64,000 nt of DNA from Apostichopus japonicus (GCF_037975245.1 NC_092562.1:27455554-27519553); one strand, 5' to 3'; counted from the stretch's first letter, positions 1 to 15,016 are shown. Numbers and translations are program-made. The notes: generated by a model not told the origin, from the letters alone.

Positions 1-48
1 TAGCACACGTAATCTCAATTGGAATATATAATCGTAAGTGTACGAGCG

Positions 49-73
49 GATTATGTGGACCGTCCACATAATC
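49..73. other. 25-nt palindrome in each satellite unit (first example)
   Basis: Arms GATTATGTGGAC and GTCCACATAATC are perfect 12-bp inverted complements separated by one C. The same block recurs about 60 bp after the start of nearly every unit. A few units (near 385 and 6740, for example) carry arm mismatches. The long-unit variant near 2560 keeps only ATGTGGA/TCCACAT. It could form a cruciform or be a dimeric protein-binding site; no function is established. Confidence 0.8.
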
Positions 74-1317
74 TTATACACATTTCATTGTATTGTTTAT
101 TGATTATAAACCAAAATTAGGGTTTAAAATTTATCAACTACAATAATACAAAACAACTGTGTTCAAAGGAAGGACCCAGCACCAAATAGGCTATCTACAG
201 ATTCAGTAAGGAATCAACCCGTCAAATATGGGTCTGTTTTATATCCTGTATTTACCGAACTCGTAGATCTAATTAAATCATGTGTACTGAATGTATTGAA
301 TATATTCATATAGTAGTATTAACGTCTTTTTTTTTCTGTAGCACACGTAATCTCAATTGGAATATATAATCGTAAGTGTACGAGCGGACTATGTGGACCG
401 TCCAAATAATCTTATACACATTTCATTGTATTGTTTATTGATTATAAACCAAAATTAGGGCTTAAAATTTATCAACTACATTAATTCAAAACAACTGTGT
501 TCAAAGGAATGACCCCGCACCAAATATCGATAGATTCACTAACGAATCAACCCGTCAAATATGGGTCTGTTTTATATCCTGTATTTACCGAACTCGTAGA
601 TCTAATTAAATCATGTGTACTGAATGTATTGAATATATTCATACAGTAGTATTAACGTCTTTTTTTTTTCTGTAACACACGTAATCTCAATTGGAATATA
701 TAATCATAAGTGTACGAGCGGATTATGTGGACCGTCCACATAATCTTATACACATTTTATTGTATTGTTTATTGATTATAAACCAAACTTAGGGCTTAAA
801 ATTTATCAACTACATTAATTCAAAATAACTGTGTTCAAAGGAAGGACCCCGCACCAAATATCGACAGATTCAGTAAGGAATCAACCCGTCAAATATGGGT
901 CTGTTTTATTACCTTTAAATACTGAACTCGTAGATCTGTTTAAATCATGTATCATTGAGCATATCAAGATTAATATTAAAAACAGATAACGTTATCAAAT
1001 ATGTATTTTTTGGCATGTCATACGGTTTTCCTTTAGGTTAATTTATTCTCAACAAATCGTTATTTGGGAACATTGGCAAAAAAAAAACACATTTGTAAGC
1101 TGGCATCAACAATCCTCGTTACATGGGTTGGGATTATTATAGGAAACCCCAAAAGAATAACCCCAATCCATTACCCTTAATATTAGTATGATAATACTGT
1201 TGACCGTTTATAAAAATTGTCATAAAAGCAGCTGGTTAAGAAAGATCACAACCTAAATATTTTCTTTTGGTCTATAGAATGTATCTGGATAGTAGTATTA
1301 ACGTTTTTTTTTTTAGT

Positions 1318-4300
1318 AACACACGTAACCTCAATTGGAATATATAATCGTAAGTATATGAGCGGATTATGTGGACCGTCCACATAATCTGAGACACATG
1401 ATATTGTATAACATATTGATTCTTAAGCAAAGCTCCTCTTGAATATATTCAGAAATGATCAGCTAATCTAATACCCACTGACAGCCTTCTGAACAAGGGC
1501 CAAACCCTCAAATCTCGAAATATTTCAGTTAATCATCACTACGTCAAACAAGGGTCTGTTTATATCCTTTATTTTCCGAAGTTATAGATCTGTCTATATC
1601 ATGTGTCATTGAGCATAGAAATATTGATATTAAAAATAGATAGCCATATCATATTAAATTTGTGCATGGAAGTCGGTTTACCTACATTGTAATGAAACTT
1701 GATCTCAACTTTAATTGGAAACATTGGAAATGAACCACTCCTGTAAACTGACCTCAATGACCACCGGTGCAAAGTTATGGATGGTATTGCTGCCCCCCCC
1801 CCCTCCGCAACCTTACCCCCCCCCCCGACTTAAAAAGCCTGTGAAAATAAAACTTATTATTACCCATATCCTGTAAGATAATACTCATAACCATTCAAAT
1901 ATTAATTGTTTAAAACGAAGCTGTTAAGAAAATAGTGTGTATTAGGATAGTAGTGTAACGTGAATGGTTTTTATACTCATCCGTAGTAAGCGGTGCACTT
2001 AGCTACATAGCCAGCCATGTCATGAATATTTATAGTCAAGTGGGATGTAATTTAGGATGGTTAAGTGCTTATTGATGTGTTTTATAGTCTAATTAAGAGA
2101 GTTATGGGTTTAGTAAAACGGTATTATCAGTGAGGTTAATGTCTACGACATATTTGCATATGTTTGTGGGATAATGTTGTTGTTGTTAATGAAATAGTTA
2201 AAGAGATTTTACATCACATGTTGTATTGTTTTATTGCTTATTATATGTACCAGAGTGTCACCACCGTGTCAATTTTTGAAATTAATCTATTATTAAGGTT
2301 CGCATTCACAATTACTAAAAATTTGTACCCAGAGATTTATTATTTTCTTGTTACTGTAATATGGCCTGGTCTCTAGTTACTACGGTTAACCATGCAGGTA
2401 AAAACAGAACCTAACCACGACATTTCCGTAAAGGAACATCTGACAGTATTCTCTGCTGTGCTAAAGAGCCCCCAGAATGCAATAGTAGCATTGAGGTCTT
2501 TGTTTAATAATCCACGTCATCCTAAATGAAATATATAATCGTAATTGTATAATCGGTTTATGTGGATCGTCCACATTATATTATACGTATGATGTTGTAT
2601 TGTTAATTGATTATAACTAAAACCGTAATTGAAAATTTTAAAAATTAATCAACTACATTAATTCACAATAACGGTCTTCTGAATAAGGGCTACACCCTCA
2701 TATCTTGATATGTTTCAGGTAGGAATCACCCAGTCAAATATGGGTCTGTATTATATCCAGTATTTACCGAACTCGTAGATCTGTTTAAATCATGTGTATT
2801 GAAGGTATTTAATATATTCATATAGAAGTATTAATGTCTTTTTTCTGTAGCACACGTAATCTCAATTGGAATATATAATCGTAAGTGTACGAGCGGATTA
2901 TGTGGACCGTCCACATAATCTTATACACATTTCATTGTATTGTTTATTGATTATAAACCAAAATTAGGGTTTAAAATTTATCAACTACAATAATACAAAA
3001 CAACTGTGTTCAAAGGAAGGACCCAGCACCAAATAGGCTATCTACAGATTCAGTAAGGAATCAACCCGTCAAATATGGGTCTGTTTTATATCCTGTATTT
3101 ACCGAACTCGTAGATCTAATTAAATCATGTGTATTGAAGGTATTTAATATATTCATATAGAAGTATTAATGTCTTTTTTCTCTAACACACGTAATCTCAA
3201 ATGGAATATATAATCGTAAGTGTACGAGCGGATTATGTGGACCGTCCACATAATCTTATACACATTTCATTGTATTGTTTATTGATTATAAACCAAAATT
3301 AGGGTTTAAAATTTATCAACTACATTAATTCAAAACAACTGTGTTCAAAGGAAGGACCCAGCACCAAATATCTACAGATTCAGTAAGGAATCAACCCGTC
3401 AAATATGGGTCTGTTTTATATCCTGTATTTACCGAACTCGTAGATCTAATTAAATCATGTGTATTGAAGGTATTTAATATATTCATATAGAAGTATTAAT
3501 GTCTTTTTTCTGTAGCACACGTAATCTCAATTGGAATATATAATCGTAAGTGTACGAGCGGATTATGTGGACCGTCCACATAATCTTATACACATTTCAT
3601 TGTATTGTTTATTGATTATAAACAAAATTAGGGTTTAAAATTTATCAACTACATTAATTCAAAACAACTGTGTTCAAAGGAAGGACCCAGCACCAAATAT
3701 CTACAGATTCAGTAAGGAATCAACCCGTCAAATATGGGTCTGTTTTATATCCTGTATTTACCGAACTCGTAGATCTAATTAAATCATGTGTACTGAATGT
3801 ATTGAATATATTCATATAGTAGTATTAACGTCTTTTTTTTTTTCTGTAACACACGTAATCTCAATTGGAATATATAATCGTAAGTGTACGAGCGGATTAT
3901 GTGGACCGTCCACATAATCTTATACACATTTCATTGTATTGTTTATTGATTATAAACCAAAATTAGGGCTTAAAATTTATCAACTACATTAATTCAAAAA
4001 AACTGTGTTCAAAGGAATGACCCCGCACCAAATATCGATAGATTCAGTAAGGAATCAACCCGTCAAATATGGGTCTGTTTTATATCCTGTATTTACCGAA
4101 CTCGTAGATCTGTTTGAATCATGTGTATTGAATGTATTGAATATATTCATATAGAAGTATTAACGTCTTTTTTTCTGTAACACACGTAATCTCAATTGGA
4201 ATATATAATCATAAGTGTACGAGCGGATTATGTGGACCGTCCACATAATCTTATACACATTTCATTGTATTGTTTATTGATTATAAACCAAAATTAGGGT

Positions 4301-4822
4301 TGAAAATTGATCAACTCTATTAATTCAAAATAACCGTTCTTATGAAAGACCCCGCACCAAATATCGACAGATTCAGGAAGGAATCAAACCGTCAAATATG
4401 GGTCTGTTTTATTACCTTTAATTACTGAACTCGTAGATCTGTTTAAATCATGTATCATTGAGCATATCAAGATTAATATTAAAAACAGATAACGTTATCA
4501 AATATGTATTTTTTGGCATGTCATACGGTTTTCCTTTAGGTTAATTTATTCTCAACAAATCGTTATTTGGGATCATTGGAAAAAAAAAAACACATTTGTA
4601 AGCTGGCATCAACAATCCTCTTTACATGGGTTGGGATTATTATAGGAAACCCCAAAAGAATAACCCCAATCCATTACCCTTAATATTAGTATGATAATAC
4701 TGTTGACCGTTTATAAAAATTGTCATAAAAGCAGCTGGTTAAGAAAGATCACAACCTAAATATTTTCTTTTGGTCTATAGAATGTATCTGGATAGTAGTA
4801 TTAAGGTTTTTTTTTTTTAGTA
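1318..4822. repeat. Higher-order repeat A (3505 bp)
   Basis: Begins with a long unit (1318-2508) that contains two poly-C runs near 1793-1825 and a 70-codon open frame at 2164-2376. Then come five ordinary units and one 643-bp double unit (4180-4822). It aligns with blocks B and C but has fewer ordinary units. Confidence 0.85.
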
Positions 4823-7800
4823 ACACACGTAATATCAATTGGAATATATAATCGTAAGTATATGAGCGGATTATGTGGACCGTCCACATAATCTGAGACA
4901 CATGATATTGTATAACATATTGATTCTTAAGCAAAGCTCCTCTTGAATATATTCAGAAATGATCAGCTAATCTAATACCCACTGACAGCCTTCTGAACAA
5001 GGGCCAAACCCTCAAATCTCGAAATATTTCAGTTAATCATCACTACGTCAAACAAGGGTCTGTTTATATCCTTTATTTTCCGAAGTTATAGATCTGTCTA
5101 TATCATGTGTCATTGAGCATAGAAATATTGATATTAAAAATAGATAGCCATATCATATTAAATTTGTGCATGGAAGTCGGTTTACCTACATTGTAATGAA
5201 ACTTGATCTCAACTTTAATTGGAAACATTGGAAATGAACCACTCCTGTAAACTGACCTCAATGACCACCGGTGCAAAGTTATGGATGGTATTGCTGCCCC
5301 CCCGCTCCGCAACCTTACCCCCCCCCCCGACTTAAAAAGCCTGTGAAAATAAAACTTATTATTACCCATATCCTGTAAGATAATACTCATAACCATTCAA
5401 ATATTAATTGTTTAAAACGAAGCTGTTAAGAAAATAGTGTGTATTAGGATAGTAGTGTAACGTGAATGGTTTTTATACTCATCCGTAGTAAGCGGTGCAC
5501 TTAGCTACATAGCCAGCCATGTCATGAATATTTATAGTCAAGTGGGATGTAATTTAGGATGGTTAAGTGCTTATTGATGTGTTTTATAGTCTAATTAAGA
5601 GAGTTATGGGTTTAGTAAAACGGTATTATCAGTGAGGTTAATGTCTACGACATATTTGCATATGTTTGGGGGATAATGTTGTTGTTGTTAATGAAATAGT
5701 TAAAGAGATTTTACGTCACATGTTGTATTGTTTTATTGCTTATTATATGTACCAGAGTGTCACCACCGTGTCAATTTTTGAAATTAATCTATTATTAAGG
5801 TTCGCATTCACAATTACTAAAAATTTGTACCCAGAGATTTATTATTTTCTTGTTACTGTAATATGGCCTGGTCTCTAGTTACTACGGTTAACCATGCAGG
5901 TAAAAACAGAACCTAACCACGACATTTCCGTAAAGGAACATCTGACAGTATTCTCTGCTGTGCTAAAGAGCCCCCGGAATGCAATAGTAGCATTGAGGTC
6001 TTTGTTTAATAATCCACGTTATCCTAAATGAAATATATAATCGTAATTGTATAATCGGTTTATGTGGATCGTCCACATTATATTATACGTATGATGTTGT
6101 ATTGTTAATTGATTATAACTAAAACCGTAATTGAAAATTTTAAAAATTAATCAACTACATTAATTCACAATAACGGTCTTCTGAATAAGGGCTACACACC
6201 CTCATATCTTGATATGTTTCAGGTAGGAATCACCCCGTCAAATATGGGTCTGTATTATATCCAGTATTTACCGAACTCGTAGATCTGTTTAAATCATGTG
6301 TATTGAAGGTATTTAATATATTCATATAGAAGTATTAATGTCTTTTTTCTGTAGCACACGTAATCTCAATTGGAATATATAATCGTAAGTGTACGAGCGG
6401 ATTATGTGGACCGTCCACATAATCTTATACACATTTCATTGTATTTTTTATTGATTATAAACCAAAATTAGGGTTTAAAATTTATCAACTACATTAATTC
6501 AAAACAACTGTGTTCAAAGGAAGGACCCAGCACCAAATATCTACAGATTCAGTAAGGAATCAACCCGTCAAATATGGGTCTGTTTTATATCCTGTATTTA
6601 CCGAACTCGTAGATCTAATTAAATCATGTGTACTGAATGTATTGAATATATTCATATAGTAGTATTAACGTCTTTTTTTCCCTCTAACACACGTAATCTC
6701 AATTGGAATATATAATCGTAAGTGTACGAGCGGATTATGTGGACCGTCCAAATAATCTTATACACATTTCATTGTATTGTTTATTGATTATAAACCAAAA
6801 TTAGGGCTTAAAATTTATCAACTACATTAATTCAAAACAACTGTGTTCAAAGGAAGGACCCCGCACCAAATATATAGATTCACTAACGAATCAACCCGTC
6901 AAATATGGGTCTGTTTTATATCCTGTATTTACCGAACTCGTAGATCTAATTAAATCATGTGTACTGAATGTATTGAATATATTCATATAGTAGTATCAAC
7001 GTCTTTTTTTTTTCTGTAACACACGTAATCTCAATTGGAATATATAATCATAAGTGTACGAGCGGATTATGTGGACCGTCCACATAATCTTATACACATT
7101 TCATTGTATTGTTTATTGATTATAAACCAAACTTAGGGCTTAAAATTTATCAACTACATTAATTAAAAATAACTGTGTTGAAAGGAAGGACCCCGCACCA
7201 AATATCGATAGATTCAGTAAGGAATCAACCCGTCAAATATGGGTCTGTTTTATTACCTTTAAATACTGAACTCGTAGATCTGTTTAAATCATGTATCATT
7301 GAGCATATCAAGATTAATATTAAAAACAGATAACGTTATCAAATATGTATTTTTTGGCATGTCATACGGTTTTCCTTTAGGTTAATTTATTCTCAACAAA
7401 TCGTTATTTGGGAACATTGGCAAAAAAAAAAACATTTGTAAGCTGGCATCAACAATCCTCGTTACATGGGTTGGGATTATTATAGGAAACCCCAAAAGAA
7501 TAACCCCAATCCATTACCCTTAATATTAGTATGATAATACTGTTGACCGTTTATAAAAATTGTCATAAAAGCAGCTGGTTAAGAAAGATCACAACCTAAA
7601 TATTTTCTTTTGGTCTATAGAATGTATCTGGATAGTAGTATTAACGTTTTTTTTTTTTTAGTAACACACGTAACCTCAATTGGAATATATAATCGTAAGT
7701 ATATGAGCGGATTATGTGGACCGTCCACATAATCTTATACACATTTCATTGTATTGTTTATTGATTATAAACCAAACTTAGGGCTTAAAATTTATCAACT

Positions 7801-9302
7801 ACATTAATTCAAAATAACTGTGTTCAAAGGAAGGACCCAGCACCAAATATCTACAGATTCAGTAAGGAATCAACCCGTCAAATATGGGTCTGTTTTATAT
7901 CCTGTATTTACCGAACTCGTAGATCTAATTAAATCATGTGTATTGAAGGTATTTAATATATTCATATAGAAGTATTAATGTCTTTTTTCTGTAGCACACG
8001 TAATCTCAATTGGAATATATAATCGTAAGTGTACGAGCGGATTATGTGGACCGTCCACATAATCTTATACACATTTCATTGTATTGTTTATTGATTATAA
8101 ACAAAATTAGGGTTTAAAATTTATCAACTACATTAATTCAAAACAACTGTGTTCAAAGGAAGGACCCAGCACCAAATATCTACAGATTCAGTAAGGAATC
8201 AACCCGTCAAATATGGGTCTGTTTTATATCCTGTATTTACCGAACTCGTAGATCTAATTAAATCATGTGTACTGAATGTATTGAATATATTCATATAGTA
8301 GTATTAACGTCTTTTTTTTTCTGTAACACACGTAATCTCAATTGGAATATATAATCGTAAGTGTACGAGCGGAGTATGTGGACCGTCCACATAATCTTAT
8401 ACACATTTCATTGTATTGTTTATTGATTATAAACCAAAATTAGGGCTTAAAATTTATCAACTACATTAATTCAAAAAAAACTGTGTTCAAAGGAATGACC
8501 CCGCACCAAATATCGATAGATTCAGTAAGGAATCAACCCGTCAAATATGGGTCTGTTTTATATCCTGTATTTACCGAACTCGTAGATCTGTTTGAATCAT
8601 GTGTATTGAATGTATTGAATATATTCATATAGAAGTATTAACGTCTTTTTTTCTGTAACACACGTAATCTCAATTGGAATATATAATCATAAGTGTACGA
8701 GCGGATTATGTGGACCGTCCACATAATCTTATACACATTTCATTGTATTGTTTATTGATTATAAACCAAAATTAGGGTTGAAAATTGATCAACTCTATTA
8801 ATTCAAAATAACCGTTCTTATGAAAGACCCCGCACCAAATATCGACAGATTCAGGAAGGAATCAAACCGTCAAATATGGGTCTGTTTTATTACCTTTAAT
8901 TACTGAACTCGTAGATCTGTTTAAATCATGTATCATTGAGCATATCAAGATTAATATTAAAAACAGATAACGTTATCAAATATGTATTTTTTGGCATGTC
9001 ATACGGTTTTCCTTTAGGTTAATTTATTCTCAACAAATCGTTATTTGGGATCATTGGAAAAAAAAAAACACATTTGTAAGCTGGCATCAACAATCCTCTT
9101 TACATGGGTTGGGATTATTATAGGAAACCCCAAAAGAATAACCCCAATCCATTACCCTTAATATTAGTATGATTATACTGTTGACCGTTTATAAAAATTG
9201 TCATAAAAGCAGCTGGTTAAGAAAGATCACAACCTAAATATTTTCTTTTGGTCTATAGAATGTATCTGGATAGTAGTATTAAAGTTTTTTTTTTTTTTAG
9301 TA
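4823..9302. repeat. Higher-order repeat B (4480 bp)
   Basis: Same order as block A: a long unit (4823-6009) with the open frame at 5666-5878, then ordinary units. It has an extra double unit at 7019-7663 followed by three more, ending with a double unit at 8661-9302. The 975-bp excess over block A is about the length of one double plus one ordinary unit. Confidence 0.85.
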
Positions 9303-12300
9303 ACACACGTAATATCAATTGGAATATATAATCGTAAGTATATGAGCGGATTATGTGGACCGTCCACATAATCTGAGACACATGATATTGTATAACATAT
9401 TGATTCTTAAGCAAAGCTCCTCTTGAATATATTCAGAAATGATCAGCTAATCTAATACCCACTGACAGCCTTCTGAACAAGGGCCAAACCCTCAAATCTC
9501 GAAATATTTCAGTTAATCATCACTACGTCAAACAAGGGTCTGTTTATATCCTTTATTTTCCGAAGTTATAGATCTGTCTATATCATGTGTCATTGAGCAT
9601 AGAAATATTGATATTAAAAATAGATAGCCATATCATATTAAATTTGTGCATGGAAGTCGGTTTACCTACATTGTAATGAAACTTGATCTCAACTTTAATT
9701 GGAAACATTGGAAATGAACCACTCCTGTAAACTGACCTCAATGACCACCGGTGCAAAGTTATGGATGGTATTGCTGCCCCCCCCCCCCTCCGCAACCTTA
9801 CCCCCCCCCCCCCGACTTAAAAAGCCTGTGAAAATAAAACTTATTATTACCCATATCCTGTAAGATAATACTCATAACCATTCAAATATTAATTGTTTAA
9901 AACGAAGCTGTTAAGAAAATAGTGTGTATTAGGATAGTAGTGTAACGTGAATGGTTTTTATACTCATCCGTAGTAAGCGGTGCACTTAGCTACATAGCCA
10001 GCCATGTCATGAATATTTATAGTCAAGTGGGATGTAATTTAGGATGGTTAAGTGCTTATTGATGTGTTTTATAGTCTAATTAAGAGAGTTATGGGTTTAG
10101 TAAAACGGTATTATCAGTGAGGTTAATGTCTACGACATATTTGCATATGTTTGGGGGATAATGTTGTTGTTGTTAATGAAATAGTTAAAGAGATTTTACG
10201 TCACATGTTGTATTGTTTTATTGCTTATTATATGTACCAGAGTGTCACCACCGTGTCAATTTTTGAAATTAATCTATTATTAAGGTTCGCATTCACAATT
10301 ACTAAAAATTTGTACCCAGAGATTTATTATTTTCTTGTTACTGTAATATGGCCTGGTCTCTAGTTACTACGGTTAACCATGCAGGTAAAAACAGAACCTA
10401 ACCACGACATTTCCGTAAAGGAACATCTGACAGTATTCTCTGCTGTGCTAAAGAGCCCCCAGAATGCAATAGTAGCATTGAGGTCTTTGTTTAATAATCC
10501 ACGTCATCCTAAATGAAATATATAATCGTAATTGTATAATCGGTTTATGTGGATCGTCCACATTATATTATACGTATGATGTTGTATTGTTAATTGATTA
10601 TAACTAAAACCGTAATTGAAAATTTTAAAAATTAATCAACTACATTAATTCACAATAACGGTCTTCTGAATAAGGGCTACACACCCTCATATCTTGATAT
10701 GTTTCAGGTAGGAATCACCCCGTCAAATATGGGTCTGTATTATATCCAGTATTTACCGAACTCGTAGATCTGTTTAAATCATGTGTATTGAAGGTATTTA
10801 ATATATTCATATAGAAGTATTAATGTCTTTTTTCTGTAGCACACGTAATCTCAATTGGAATATATAATCGTAAGTGTACGAGCGGATTATGTGGACCGTC
10901 CACATAATCTTATACACATTTCATTGTATTTTTTATTGATTATAAACCAAAATTAGGGTTTAAAATTTATCAACTACATTAATTCAAAACAACTGTGTTC
11001 AAAGGAAGGACCCAGCACCAAATATCTACAGATTCAGTAAGGAATCAACCCGTCAAATATGGGTCTGTTTTATATCCTGTATTTACCGAACTCGTAGATC
11101 TAATTAAATCATGTGTACTGAATGTATTGAATATATTCATATAGTAGTATTAACGTCTTTTTTTTCTCTAACACACGTAATCTCAATTGGAATATATAAT
11201 CGTAAGTGTACGAGCGGACTATGTGGACCGTCCAAATAATCTTATACACATTTCATTGTATTGTTTATTGATTATAAACCAAAATTAGGGCTTAAAATTT
11301 ATCAACTACATTAATTCAAAACAACTGTGTTCAAAGGAAGGACCCCGCACCAAATATATAGATTCACTAACGAATCAACCCGTCAAATATGGGTCTGTTT
11401 TATATCCTGTATTTACCGAACTCGTAGATCTAATTAAATCATGTGTACTGAATGTATTGAATATATTCATATAGTAGTATCAACGTCTTTTTTTTTCTGT
11501 AACACACGTAATCTCAATTGGAATATATAATCATAAGTGTACGAGCGGATTATGTGGACCGTCCACATAATCTTATACACATTTCATTGTATTGTTTATT
11601 GATTATAAACCAAACTTAGGGCTTAAAATTTATCAACTACATTAATTAAAAATAACTGTGTTCAAAGGAAGGACCCCGCACCAAATATCGATAGATTCAG
11701 TAAGGAATCAACCCGTCAAATATGGGTCTGTTTTATTACCTTTAAATACTGAACTCGTAGATCTGTTTAAATCATGTATCATTGAGCATATCAAGATTAA
11801 TATTAAAAACAGATAACGTTATCAAATATGTATTTTTTGGCATGTCATACGGTTTTCCTTTAGGTTAATTTATTCTCAACAAATCGTTATTTGGGAACAT
11901 TGGCAAAAAAAAAAACATTTGTAAGCTGGCATCAACAATCCTCGTTACATGGGTTGGGATTATTATAGGAAACCCCAAAAGAATAACCCCAATCCATTAC
12001 CCTTAATATTAGTATGATAATACTGTTGACCGTTTATAAAAATTGTCATAAAAGCAGCTGGTTAAGAAAGATCACAACCTAAATATTTTCTTTTGGTCTA
12101 TAGAATGTATCTGGATAGTAGTATTAACGTTTTTTTTTTTAGTAACACACGTAACCTCAATTGGAATATATAATCGTAAGTATATGAGCGGATTATGTGG
12201 ACCGTCCACATAATCTTATACACATTTCATTGTATTGTTTATTGATTATAAACCAAACTTAGGGCTTAAAATTTATCAACTACATTAATTCAAAATAACT

Positions 12301-14136
12301 GTGTTCAAAGGAAGGACCCCGCACCAAATATCGATAGATTCAGTAAGGAATCAACCCGTCAAATATGGGTCTGTTTTATATCCTGTATTTACCGAACTCG
12401 AAGATCTGTTTGAATCATGTGTATTGAATGTATTGAATATATTCATATAGTAGTATTAACGTCTTTTTTCTGTAACACACGTAATCTCAATTGGAATATA
12501 TAATCATAAGTGTACGAGCGGATTATGTGGACCGTCCACATAATCTTATACACATTTCATTGTATTGTTTATTGATTATAAACCAAAATTAGGGTTTAAA
12601 ATTTATCAACTACATTAATTCAATAAAACTGTGTTCAAAGGAAGGACCCAGCACCAAATATCTACAGATTCAGTAAGGAATCAACCCGTCAACTATGGGT
12701 CTGTTTTATATCCTGTATTTACCGAACTCGTAGATCTAATTAAATCATGTGTACTGAATGTATTGAATATATTCATATAGTAGTATTAACGTCTTTTTTT
12801 TTCTCTAACACACGTAATCTCAATTGGAATATATAGTCATAAGTGTACGAGCGGATTATGTGGACCGTCCACATAATCTTATACACATTTCATTGTATTG
12901 TTTATTGATTATAAACCAAACTTAGGGCTTAAAATTTATCAACTACATTAATTCAAAATAACTGTGTTCAAAGGAAGGACCCCGCACCAAATATCGATAG
13001 ATTCAGTAAGGAATCAACCCGTCAAATATGGGTCTGTTTTATATCCTGTATTTACCGAACTCGAAGATCTGTTTGAATCATGTGTATTGAATGTATTGAA
13101 TATATTCATATAGTAGTATTAACGTCTTTTTTCTCTAACACACGTAATCTCAATTGGAATATATAATCGTAAGTGTACGAGCGGATTATGTGGACCGTCC
13201 ACATAATCTTATACACATTTCATTGTATTGTTTATTGATTATAAACCAAAATTAGGGTTTAAAATTTATCAACTACATTAATTCAAAACAACTGTGTTCA
13301 AAGGAAGGACCCAGCACCAAATATCTACAGATTCAGTAAGGAATCAACCCGTCAAATATGGGTCTGTTTTATATCCTGTATTTACCGAACTCGTAGATCT
13401 AATTAAATCATGTGTACTGAATGTATTGAATATATTCATATAGTAGTATTAACGTCTTTTTTTTTTCTCTAACACACGTAATCTCAATTGGAATATATAG
13501 TCATAAGTGTACGAGCGGATTATGTGGACCGTCCACATAATCTTATACACATTTCATTGTATTGTTTATTGATTATAAACCAAACTTAGGGTTTAAAATT
13601 TATCAACTACATTAATTCAAAACAACTGTGTTCAAAGGAAGGACCCAGCACCAAATATCTACAGATTCAGTAAGGAATCAACCCGTCAAATATGGGTCTG
13701 TTTTATATCCTGTATTTATCGAACTCGTAGATCTGTTTGAATCATGTGTATTGGATGTATTGAATATATTCATATAGTAGTATTAACGTCTTTTTTTTCT
13801 GTAACACACGTAATCTCAATTGGAATATATAATCGTAAGTGTACGAGCGGATTATGTGGACCGTCCACATAATCTTATACACATTTCATTGTATTGTTTA
13901 TTGATTATAAACCAAAATTAGGGCTTAAAATTTATCAACTACATTAGTTCAAAATAACTGTGTTCAAAGGAAGGACCCCGCACCAAATATCGATAGATTC
14001 AGTAAGGAATCAACCCGTCAAATATGGGTCTGTTTTATATCCAGTATTTACCGAACTCGTAGATCTGTTTGAATCATGTGTATTGAATGTATTGAATATA
14101 TTCATATAGTAGTATTAACGTCTTTTTTTTTTCTGT
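9303..14136. repeat. Higher-order repeat C (4834 bp)
   Basis: Long unit at 9303-10497 with the open frame at 10151-10363, ordinary units, one double unit at 11504-12145, then six ordinary units to 14136. A fourth long unit starts at 14137 and is recognisable only to about 14300, so the array edge falls inside a long unit. Confidence 0.8.
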
Positions 14137-14300
14137 AACACACGTAATCTCAATTGGAATATATAATCGTAAGTGTACGAGCGGATTATGTGGACCGTCC
14201 ACATAATCTTATACACATGATGTGGTATAACATATTGACTCTAAAACAAAGCTCCTCTTGAATTTATTCAGAAATAATCAGCTAATCTAATTCACACTGA

Positions 14301-14876
14301 CCATAACCATGCTAACCACATATTTCGATAAAACGAATATACTTCATTTTAACTTTGGTAATTGTTTTTTGTGTCATACATATACACTATTATGGCAAAA
14401 AGTGAGTACATTATAAAGGGTCAAAAGGCTTATACCCATATCATTAACATTTCCCTTACATTGGGTAGATTGCATGGGTATTGTCAGTAGTTTATGTCTG
14501 TATTTGGTGTGTGGCGATTAGATTTGCAATTCTACGGATTCGCCACTTGTTTAGACTTTTGGTCTGGATTTTCTTTTAGTATTAAAATGTACGCATATTG
14601 TTCACCTTGCATATACAATCGTTTTTACATTGCCTGCTATGTATAATGTATATAAAGTTAGTATACAGGGGGATTATGGGGACTGTCCACATAATAATGT
14701 CCACACTATCATGTATACCGACTTTTCTCTCAATAAATAAAATTGCAGTTCTGAAGGTATAGATAGCTCCACTCACCATAACAGCAAAAACCACTTAATT
14801 TTTACGGGCCTAGCATGTGTACATCTAGTAGTCCCCGTAACCCTGTCATATGCCAACGTCCACATAAACCAGGTAA

Positions 14877-14921
<45 letters not shown>

Positions 14922-15016
14922 GAAATCGTCATGAGTTAAAAAATCACAGTTTTATGTTGCTCAGTCGTACTCACTTACCTCAAATGTCTTTCCTTAATGT
15001 TTTAATTGCTTTATAG
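14301..15016. other. Array flank with diverged palindrome and (TA)n
   Basis: No coding exon seen. A diverged copy of the satellite palindrome lies at 14673-14695 (11-bp arms, one mismatch, one-base spacer). A (TA)n microsatellite runs from 14874 to 14919. A pyrimidine-rich stretch leads to the splice acceptor TTTATAG just before 15017. Confidence 0.6.
14874..14919. repeat. (TA)n microsatellite
   Basis: Almost uninterrupted TA dinucleotides over about 46 bp. Confidence 0.95.

Larger units (their letters stand above)
1..14300. repeat. Satellite array of ~333-bp units
   Basis: Head-to-tail array of AT-rich units. Each begins near ACACACGTAATCTCAATTGG and ends with a T-rich tract (TCTTTTTT...). 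Unit starts are near 3, 341, 675, 1318, 2509, 2850, 3184, 3515, 3850, 4180, 4823, 6010, 6354, 6687, 7019, 7664, 7999, 8331, 8661, 9303, 10498, 10840, 11171, 11504, 12146, 12473, 12807, 13137, 13470, 13803 and 14137. Three lengths occur: ordinary (~328-343 bp), double (~643 bp) and long (~1190 bp). Units are near-identical, implying recent amplification or homogenisation. The array decays into single-copy sequence at about 14300. No protein function is evident. Confidence 0.95.

Noticed and set aside
5103-5396. 97-codon minus-strand open frame in the long satellite unit
   Set aside because: It crosses poly-C runs whose length differs between copies, so the frame is not conserved; part of the satellite.
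1-14300. CRISPR-like array
   Set aside because: Units are contiguous, hundreds of bases long and without unique spacers, in a genome with spliced genes; this is a satellite.
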